The notes below the pieces were generated by a model. That model was not told the DNA's origin. It made no database searches and saw nothing but the letters and a program-made list of their open reading frames with translations. A stretch of DNA of 10,762 nt from an uncultured Oscillospiraceae bacterium (GTDB lineage: Bacteria > Bacillota > Clostridia > Oscillospirales > Oscillospiraceae): NCBI GenBank assembly GCA_944385455.1, contig CALWXI010000131.1:1-10762 (forward strand), read 5' to 3'. The translations under genes and the position numbers were made by a program. Below, piece by piece: positions 5,414-10,762 of the stretch (position 1 is the stretch's first letter; each line of letters starts with the position of its first letter).

Positions 5414-7225
5414 GAGCAGCTGACGGCGCCGCTGCAGGCGCTGCTGGACCGGGCCGGAGCGCTGCTGGCGGCGCATCCGCTGGTAGGGGAGTGGTATGGG
5501 ACGTTTGTCCGCTTTCTCTTCCCGGTGCTGGCCTTTGTGATCCTTTACCGGGCGGTGCGCTCCCTGCTGCGCATTCCCCATACCCCGGAGATCTGGGGCC
5601 AGCTGAGTCTGCCCAACGGCACGCCGATTCTGCTGACCCACTGGGAAAATATCATCGGCCGTGGCAGGAGCGCGGACGTCCGGCTCAACTATCCCAGCAT
5701 CTCCCGTCAGCATGCGGCGCTGTGCCGGGGGGAGGATGAGCGCTGGACGGTGTATGACCTGGACTCCAAGGGAGGCACCCAGGTCAACGGCGAGCCGGTG
5801 CATGGCTCGGCGCCGGTGAAGCTGGGAGACACCATCTCTTTGGGCGGCGTCCCCCTGGTGTTCCTGCCGCAGACTGTGGCGGAACGGGAGGAACTGGAGG
5901 AAAAGCGCCGGGCGGAGCGGCCCGCCGCCGTGTGGCCCTCCTTTTTGTGGCTGTCCCTGTTCCAGGGGTTGGCCTGCCTGCAGCTGATCGTGTCCATGGG
6001 TGCCGCGCCGCCGGTGACGGTGCCCCTGGCCTTTCTGGGACTGACGGCAGTGATGTGGATCTATTACGCCGTGCTGCGGGCCACCCGCTGCGTGGGCTTT
6101 GAGCTGGAGACCATCGCCTTTTTTCTCTCCACGCTGTCCCTTTCCGTCACCGCCTCCAGCGCGCCGGGGAGTCTTTTGAAGCAGTTTCTGGCGGTGCTGC
6201 TGGGACTGGTGCTGTTTCTGGTGCTGGGGATTTTTCTGCGGGATCTGAGCCGGGTGCAGAAGATCCGGTGGATGATGGCCGCGGGAGCCATCGGGCTTCT
6301 GGGCATCACGCTGGTGCTGGGCAGCCGGAAATACGGCGCCGTCAACTGGATCTCGTTTGGCGGCATGTCCTTCCAGCCCTCGGAGATCGCCAAGATCTGT
6401 TATATCTTTGCCGGCTCCGCCACGCTGGAGCGGCTGTTCCGCCGGCGGAATCTGACGCTGTTCATCGTGCTCACCGGTGCGTGCATCGGTTTGCTGGGGC
6501 TGATGAGCGACTTCGGCACGGCGGCCATTTTTTTCGTCACCTTCCTGGTCATCGCATACCTGCGCTCCGGCGACTGGGCCACCCTGTCCCTGATCTGCGG
6601 CGCGGCGGTGTTCGGCGCTGGGATCGTTGTCAAGTTCAGACCCTATATTCTCAGCCGGTTCGCGTCCTGGGGGCACGCCTGGGAAGCGGCCTCCACCACC
6701 GGATACCAGCAGACCCGCACCATGTCCGCGGCGGCTTCCGGCGGTCTTTTCGGCATGGGGGCGGGAGAGGGCTGGCTTCACAGGGTCGCTGCGGCGGACA
6801 CGGATCTGGTGTTCGGGATGCTGTGCGAGGAGTGGGGGCTCATCATCGCCGTGCTGGCGGTGGCCTCCATCGTGGCTCTGGCCTTTTTTGCCGCTCGGGC
6901 GGTGCGGGTGGGCCGCTCCAGCTTTTACACCATCGCCGCCTGTGCTGCGGGATCGCTTCTGGTATTCCAGACCTGCTTGAACGTGTTCGGATCGGTGGAT
7001 CTGCTGCCCCTGACGGGCGTCACCTTTCCCTTTGTCTCCAACGGCGGTTCGGCCATGCTGTCGGCATGGGGACTGCTGGCCTTTCTGAAGGCCACGGACA
7101 CCCGGGAAAATGCCAGCTTTGCCATCCGCCGGGCACCGCAGAAGCGTTTGACGGAGGAGGCCCGCCGCCGGGCGGAGCCCATGGGGGACCCGTTTGCAAA
7201 GGAGGAGCCGGATGAAGAAGATTGA
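5411..7225 (+). CDS. FHA domain fused to a SEDS (RodA/FtsW/SpoVE) peptidoglycan glycosyltransferase
   Basis: This 604-residue membrane protein combines two modules. Residues 31-46 form a first membrane segment. An FHA domain follows at about 75-150, with IIGRGRSADVRL (81-92), SISRQHA (96-102, holding the phosphothreonine-binding S98 and H101) and VNGEPV (125-130). After a charged linker (156-172), about ten membrane segments make a SEDS core that polymerises lipid II into glycan strands. Its marks are the block KYGAVNW to FQPSEIAKI (307-329), MSDFGTAA (365-372), GYQQTR with AASGGLFGMGAGEGW (431-455), and DTDLVFGMLCEEWGL (463-477), where D465 aligns with the catalytic aspartate of the HTDFIF motif of RodA/FtsW. 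VTFPFVSNGGSAML (537-550) is the last family block. Ordinary SEDS proteins are near 400 residues; the excess is the N-terminal FHA part. It overlaps the PBP gene by 14 bases, the expected functional partner. Whether it serves elongation, division or sporulation cannot be told. Confidence 0.93.
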   Translation: MEQLTAPLQALLDRAGALLAAHPLVGEWYGTFVRFLFPVLAFVILYRAVRSLLRIPHTPEIWGQLSLPNGTPILLTHWENIIGRGRSADVRLNYPSISRQHAALCRGEDERWTVYDLDSKGGTQVNGEPVHGSAPVKLGDTISLGGVPLVFLPQTVAEREELEEKRRAERPAAVWPSFLWLSLFQGLACLQLIVSMGAAPPVTVPLAFLGLTAVMWIYYAVLRATRCVGFELETIAFFLSTLSLSVTASSAPGSLLKQFLAVLLGLVLFLVLGIFLRDLSRVQKIRWMMAAGAIGLLGITLVLGSRKYGAVNWISFGGMSFQPSEIAKICYIFAGSATLERLFRRRNLTLFIVLTGACIGLLGLMSDFGTAAIFFVTFLVIAYLRSGDWATLSLICGAAVFGAGIVVKFRPYILSRFASWGHAWEAASTTGYQQTRTMSAAASGGLFGMGAGEGWLHRVAAADTDLVFGMLCEEWGLIIAVLAVASIVALAFFAARAVRVGRSSFYTIAACAAGSLLVFQTCLNVFGSVDLLPLTGVTFPFVSNGGSAMLSAWGLLAFLKATDTRENASFAIRRAPQKRLTEEARRRAEPMGDPFAKEEPDEED

Positions 7226-8582
7226 ACAGCGGGCTCTGCTTTGCTGTGTGCTGGCGCTGTTTTTGACGGCGGGGCTGCTGGTGTTCCTGGTGAAATATGT
7301 GATCGACGGCGGCAGCTGGTCCTCCTCGGCCTTCAACCGCCATCTCTACAATTCGGATGGCCAGCTGGCCGTGGGTACGGTGCTGGACCGGGACGGCGAC
7401 ATCCTCTCCAGCGCGGAGAACGGCGTGCGGATCTATTACGACAATGAGACGGTGCGCAAGGCCACGCTCCACGCCGTGGGGGACCTCCAGGGCAATATCG
7501 GCACCGGCGCCCTCAACGCATTCGCCGACAAACTCACCGGCTATAACCTCATCAACGGAGCCTATGATGCCGGTCAGGGGGCGGAGCTGTATCTCACCAT
7601 CGACGCCCGCTATAACTATGAGGCCTATCAGGCCCTGAGCGGGCATGCCGGCACGGTGGCGGTGTACAACTACAAAACCGGGGAGATCCTCTGCATGGTC
7701 TCCGCTCCCAGCTATGACCCCCTGCACGTGCCCGCGGACATCGAAACGAACCCCCGGTACGAGGGGGCCTACCTTAACCGTTTTCTCTCCTCCACCTTTA
7801 CCCCCGGCTCCGTTTACAAAACGGTGACGCTGACGGCGGCGCTGGAGAAGATTCCGGACCTGATGGACCGCACCTGGGAGTGCACCGGCAGTGTAGACAT
7901 CGGGGGAGAGACCATCATCTGCTCCGGCACTCACGGACAGCAGGATATTGGAGATGCCTTTGCCAACTCCTGCAACGTGGTATTTGCCCAGCTGGCGGTG
8001 GAGCTGGGCGCGGATGCCCTGCGGGAATACACGGAAGAGGCGGGGCTGACCCGCAGCTATTCCGTCAGCGGCCTGCCCACCGCCCGGGGCACCTTCGTCT
8101 GGGATGACATCACCGACGGGGAGCTGGGGTGGGCCGGCGTGGGTCAGGGCCGGGACCAGGTGAACCCCTGCGCGCTGATGTGTTTCATGGGGGCTGTGGC
8201 CGACGGCGGCAGGGCGGCCAATCCCTATCTCATTGAAAAGACCGTCAGCGCTCTGGGCATTCCCTCCCTGCCCCGGCTCTTCACCGGCAGGACCGGCCGG
8301 CTGATTGCTGCTGCCTCGGCGGAGGCCCTGGCGGAGATGATGGCGGAGAATGTGGAAAAGACTTACGGCACCGGCCGTTTTCCCAACATGGACATTTGCG
8401 CCAAGTCCGGCACCGCTGAAGTAGGCGAGGGAAAGACGCCTCATGCGTGGTTCACGGGCTTCCTGCGGAATGAGGACGCCCCCTACGCCTTTGTGGTGCT
8501 GGTGGAAAACGGCGGCGGCGGCAGCTCCGTGGCGGGCACCGTGGCCGGCCGGGTGCTGGACGTCATGGTCAACGGCTATTGA
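7212..8582 (+). CDS. Short class B penicillin-binding protein (PbpA-like transpeptidase)
   Basis: The 456-residue protein cross-links peptidoglycan outside the membrane. A single membrane anchor (8-30) follows MKKIEQR. The transpeptidase domain runs from about 125 to the end and has all three active-site motifs: the nucleophile motif SVYK (S200, K203) in STFTPGSVYKT, SCN (253-255) in ANSCNVVFA, and KSG (398-400) in CAKSGTAEVG. The block GQGRDQVNPCALM (311-323) is also typical. Only about 90 residues lie between the anchor and the catalytic domain, so the dimerisation/pedestal region is much reduced compared with PBP2 or PBP2b; the layout resembles the short PbpA proteins paired with RodA in actinobacteria. 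The ATG at 7212 follows AAGGAGG (7199-7205) by six bases and overlaps the end of the SEDS gene, suggesting translational coupling and a fixed SEDS-PBP pair. A strong terminator follows. Confidence 0.93.
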   Translation: MKKIEQRALLCCVLALFLTAGLLVFLVKYVIDGGSWSSSAFNRHLYNSDGQLAVGTVLDRDGDILSSAENGVRIYYDNETVRKATLHAVGDLQGNIGTGALNAFADKLTGYNLINGAYDAGQGAELYLTIDARYNYEAYQALSGHAGTVAVYNYKTGEILCMVSAPSYDPLHVPADIETNPRYEGAYLNRFLSSTFTPGSVYKTVTLTAALEKIPDLMDRTWECTGSVDIGGETIICSGTHGQQDIGDAFANSCNVVFAQLAVELGADALREYTEEAGLTRSYSVSGLPTARGTFVWDDITDGELGWAGVGQGRDQVNPCALMCFMGAVADGGRAANPYLIEKTVSALGIPSLPRLFTGRTGRLIAAASAEALAEMMAENVEKTYGTGRFPNMDICAKSGTAEVGEGKTPHAWFTGFLRNEDAPYAFVVLVENGGGGSSVAGTVAGRVLDVMVNGY

Positions 8583-8596
8583 CCCATCCAAAAGAG

Positions 8597-8636
8597 AACC
8601 ACGCCGCGCACTTTTTGGGTGCGCGGCGTGGTTTTT
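8597..8636. terminator. Bidirectional terminator between the SEDS-PBP operon and oadA
   Basis: A 15-base-pair perfect stem (8597-8611 with 8619-8633, containing CCACGCCGCGCAC) with a seven-base loop begins 14 bases after the PBP stop codon. On the plus strand it ends in TTTTTCTCC. On the minus strand the stem is followed by CTCTTTTGG, a fair T-tract 25 bases after the oadA stop codon, so it can serve both convergent operons. Confidence 0.9.
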
Positions 8637-8658
8637 CTCCTGTGGTTCAGCCTTTGAA

Positions 8659-10080
8659 TTACACATACAGCTCCCGCACGGCGCTGGAGTCGGCGGGCAT
8701 GGGAGGGTCGGGCGGGTCGTGGGGGCCGTCCCGCCAGGCCAGAAATTTGGGGGCCACCTGTGGGAAGAGGGCCAGAGAGAGGACGTCCTCGTCGGACTTG
8801 GCGATATCACGGAATTCCTCCCGGTACTTGGGGATCTCCGGCTCCAGCAGGTCCGCCGGGCGGCAGGTGACGACCTCCTCCGGCGCGATGCCGGCCTTGG
8901 CCCGGACGGCCTCGTTCACCTCGCCGGGGAGCTTGCCGTACTCGCCCCGGAGCATGGCCTTGGACTCCTTGGTGAAGGTCTTGTACCGCTCTCCGGAGAT
9001 GATATTCATCACCGCCTGGGTGCCTACGATCTGGCTGGATGGGGTCACCAGGGGCGGATAGCCGAAGTCCTTCCGGACCCGGGGGATCTCCGCCAGGACG
9101 TCATAGTATTTGTCCTCCTTCCCGGCCTGCTTGAGCTGGGAGATGAGGTTGGAGAGCATGCCGCCGGGCACCTGGTACAAAACAGGGTTGGCGCCCACGT
9201 TCAGCACCACGGGATCCAGGGCGCCGTCGCTTTTCAGCCGCTGGGCCACCTTGCGGAAGTGGGCGGCGGGGGCGCTCATCTTGTTCAGGTCCAGCCCGGT
9301 GTCCCGGACCGTGCCCTGGAGGGTGGCCACCAGGGACTCCGTGGTGGGCTGGGAGGTGCCGTTGGCCAGGGGGGAGAGGGCGGTGTCCACGATGTCCACG
9401 CCGGCCATGGCGGCCATCAGCAGCACCATGTCGCCGGTGCCGGTGGTGTTGTGGGTGTGGAGATGGATGGGCACGGACACCGTCTCCTTGAGCCGCTTGA
9501 CCAGGGAGTAGGCCTCCATGGGCAGCAGGAGGTTGGCCATGTCCTTGATGCAGATGACATCGGCGCCCCGCTGCTCCAATTCCTTGGCCAGCTTGACGAA
9601 GTAATCCTCGTCGTGGATGGGGGAGATGGTGTAGCTCATGGCCGCCTCCACCATGCCGCCGTACTTCTTGGTGGACTGGATGGCCTGCTCCAGGTTCCGG
9701 ATGTCGTTGAGGGCGTCGAAGATCCGGATGATGTCGATGCCGTTTTCGATGGACTTGCGGCAGAAGGCGTCCACCACATCGTCGGCGTAGTGCTTGTAGC
9801 CCAGGATGTTCTGGCCCCGGAAGAGCATCTGGAGCTTGGTGTGGGGCAGAGCCTTCCGCAGCTGCCGCAGCCGTTCCCAGGGGTCTTCATTCAAAAAGCG
9901 CATGCAGGCGTCGAAGGTGGCGCCGCCCCAGCACTCCAGGGACCAGTAGCCGATGGCGTCCAGGGCCTCGCAGGCGGGGAGCATCTCCTCCAGGCGCATC
10001 CGGGTGGCAGCCTGAGACTGGTGGGCGTCCCGGAGAATGGTGTCGGTGATGTACAGGGGCTTATCCGATAAGAATTCCAT
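8659..10080 (-). CDS. oadA: Oxaloacetate decarboxylase alpha subunit (carboxyltransferase, no biotin domain)
   Basis: The 473-residue protein is the carboxyltransferase of a PYC/OADA-type enzyme: it moves the carboxyl group of oxaloacetate (or a related acid) to a biotin carrier, leaving pyruvate. The TIM-barrel carries TDTILRDAHQSQ with metal ligand D18, IIRIFDALND (117-126), VICIKDMANLL with K179 as the expected carbamylated lysine, and IHLHTHNTTGTG with metal ligands H208 and H210. A conserved post-barrel region follows (GGMLSNLISQLKQAG). The protein ends in a short proline-rich tail (DPPDPPMP) with no MKM biotin-attachment domain, as in clostridial forms where the carrier is a separate gene, unlike the approximately 600-residue Klebsiella or Vibrio subunit. 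GGGAGGT stands five bases before the ATG, and oadB ends only 12 bases upstream, so the two are one operon. Pyruvate carboxylase subunit B or transcarboxylase 5S are relatives, but the oadB neighbour favours the decarboxylase. Confidence 0.92.
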   Translation of the reverse strand: MEFLSDKPLYITDTILRDAHQSQAATRMRLEEMLPACEALDAIGYWSLECWGGATFDACMRFLNEDPWERLRQLRKALPHTKLQMLFRGQNILGYKHYADDVVDAFCRKSIENGIDIIRIFDALNDIRNLEQAIQSTKKYGGMVEAAMSYTISPIHDEDYFVKLAKELEQRGADVICIKDMANLLLPMEAYSLVKRLKETVSVPIHLHTHNTTGTGDMVLLMAAMAGVDIVDTALSPLANGTSQPTTESLVATLQGTVRDTGLDLNKMSAPAAHFRKVAQRLKSDGALDPVVLNVGANPVLYQVPGGMLSNLISQLKQAGKEDKYYDVLAEIPRVRKDFGYPPLVTPSSQIVGTQAVMNIISGERYKTFTKESKAMLRGEYGKLPGEVNEAVRAKAGIAPEEVVTCRPADLLEPEIPKYREEFRDIAKSDEDVLSLALFPQVAPKFLAWRDGPHDPPDPPMPADSSAVRELYV

Positions 10081-10092
10081 AGCTGACCTCCC

Positions 10093-10762
10093 TTAGCCGA
10101 AGAGGGAAATGAGGACGCCGGCGGCGATGGCGGAGCCGATGACGCCGGCCACATTGGGACCCATGGCGTGCATCAGGAGGAAATTGCCGGGGTTGGCCTC
10201 CTGCCCCACCTTCTGGGATACCCGGGCGGCCATGGGCACGGCGGACACGCCGGCGGAGCCGATGAGGGGATTGATCTTCTCCTTGAGGAACAGGTTCATG
10301 AACTTGGCCAGCAGCACGCCGCCGGCGGTGCCGAAGCCGAAGGCCACGATGCCCATGGCCAGGATGGCCAGGGTCCGGGGGCTGAGGAAGGTGGTGCCGG
10401 TGGCGGTGGCGCCCACGGAGACCCCCAGGAAGATGGTGACGATGTTGATGAGCTCGTTCTGCGCCGTCTTGCTGAGCCGGTCGGTGACGCCGCACTCCCG
10501 GAACAGGTTGCCCAGCATCAGGCAGGCAATGAGCGGCGCCGCGGAGGGCACCAGCAGGGCCACAAAAATGGTCACCACGATTGGGAAGACGATCTTTTCC
10601 TTCTTTGAGACCTCCCGCAGGGGCTTCATGACGATCTTGCGCTCTTCCTCAGTGGTCAGCAGCTTCATGATGGGCGGCTGGATCACCGGCACCAGAGCCA
10701 TGTAGGAGTAGGCCGACACGGCAATGGGTCCCAGCAGAGCCGGGGCTAACATGACGGTGACG
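10093..10762 (-). CDS. oadB: Sodium-pumping decarboxylase beta subunit, C-terminal part (5' end outside window)
   Basis: The frame is open to the right edge and stops with TAA at 10095-10093, leaving about 222 C-terminal residues of a protein normally 370-430 long. OadB is the membrane subunit that decarboxylates carboxybiotin and exports Na+. Several hydrophobic segments are visible, and the best marker is NPLIGSAGVSAVPMAAR, whose N, G, S and R correspond to N373, G377, S382 and R389, residues of the Klebsiella enzyme implicated in Na+ and proton handling. Distance from the C-terminus also agrees (about 59 residues). YSYMALVPVIQPP, VPSAAPLIACLMLGNL and EANPGNFLLMHAMGPNVAG are further family blocks. 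Methylmalonyl-CoA and glutaconyl-CoA decarboxylases use near-identical beta subunits, so the substrate is set by the alpha subunit downstream, which is of the oxaloacetate type. The carrier and gamma subunits probably lie beyond the right edge. Confidence 0.93.
   Translation of the reverse strand, partial: VTVMLAPALLGPIAVSAYSYMALVPVIQPPIMKLLTTEEERKIVMKPLREVSKKEKIVFPIVVTIFVALLVPSAAPLIACLMLGNLFRECGVTDRLSKTAQNELINIVTIFLGVSVGATATGTTFLSPRTLAILAMGIVAFGFGTAGGVLLAKFMNLFLKEKINPLIGSAGVSAVPMAARVSQKVGQEANPGNFLLMHAMGPNVAGVIGSAIAAGVLISLFG

Noticed and set aside
5354..7336. Minus-strand open frame (660 codons) opposite the FHA-SEDS gene
   Set aside because: It is the shadow of a recognisable membrane protein, full of Gln, His, Gly and Arg with no domain.
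8510..8530. GGC repeat near the end of the PBP gene as a possible microsatellite
   Set aside because: It encodes only four glycines in a conserved C-terminal region and is too short to be a contingency repeat on present evidence.
8443..10071. Plus-strand open frame (542 codons) opposite oadA
   Set aside because: It is antisense to a gene with all catalytic residues in place, and runs through the PBP end and the 8597-8636 terminator; composition is that of a shadow.

Overview
The window looks like chromosomal housekeeping DNA from a high-GC member of the Clostridia, most likely a gut Oscillospiraceae-type anaerobe (Flavonifractor, Oscillibacter, Dysosmobacter or a relative). I infer this from the strong AGGAGG ribosome sites, the high GC with long antisense shadow frames, and a gene mix of UPF0237/UPF0210, YqeC, a Na+-pumping decarboxylase and an FHA-fused SEDS protein. 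The genus cannot be settled from this sequence alone. I see no mobile element, CRISPR array, tRNA or rRNA, and no gene-free stretch above 300 bases.

Layout. (1) Bases 1-2472, plus strand: the C-terminal part of an aspartate kinase (lysC), a stand-alone ACT-domain protein (UPF0237) and a UPF0210/DUF711 protein, probably one transcript ending at a strong terminator. Inside lysC a near-perfect Shine-Dalgarno precedes an in-frame GTG that would yield a separate ACT-only regulatory subunit. (2) 2508-3230, plus strand: yqeC, a P-loop protein of the selenium-dependent molybdenum hydroxylase system, with its own promoter placed right behind that terminator. (3) 3269-5138, minus strand: an orphan radical SAM protein with a good sigma-A-type promoter and an approximately 80-nt structured leader, then a ketopantoate-reductase family gene (panE) whose ribosome site directly abuts a terminator. 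(4) 5327-8582, plus strand: a divergent promoter drives a two-gene peptidoglycan synthase unit. One gene encodes an FHA domain fused to a RodA/FtsW-type SEDS glycosyltransferase; the other, overlapping it by 14 bases, encodes a short class B penicillin-binding protein. (5) 8659-10762, minus strand: oadA and the 3' part of oadB of a sodium-pumping oxaloacetate-type decarboxylase, running in from the right edge.

How the parts work together. The lysC block links an amino-acid-sensing kinase to two genes of unknown function that are known neighbours in many bacteria. The SEDS-PBP pair forms a complete glycan polymerase plus cross-linking enzyme with a built-in phosphothreonine reader, recalling the separate fha/rodA/pbpA genes of actinobacteria. 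OadB-OadA couple decarboxylation to Na+ export, and the biotin carrier must be encoded outside the window. Convergent units are separated by compact bidirectional terminators. The points most worth a second look are the internal lysC start, the FHA-SEDS-PBP unit, the orphan radical SAM gene with its leader, and the terminator touching the panE ribosome site. I do not see a clearly new multi-gene defence or metabolic system.
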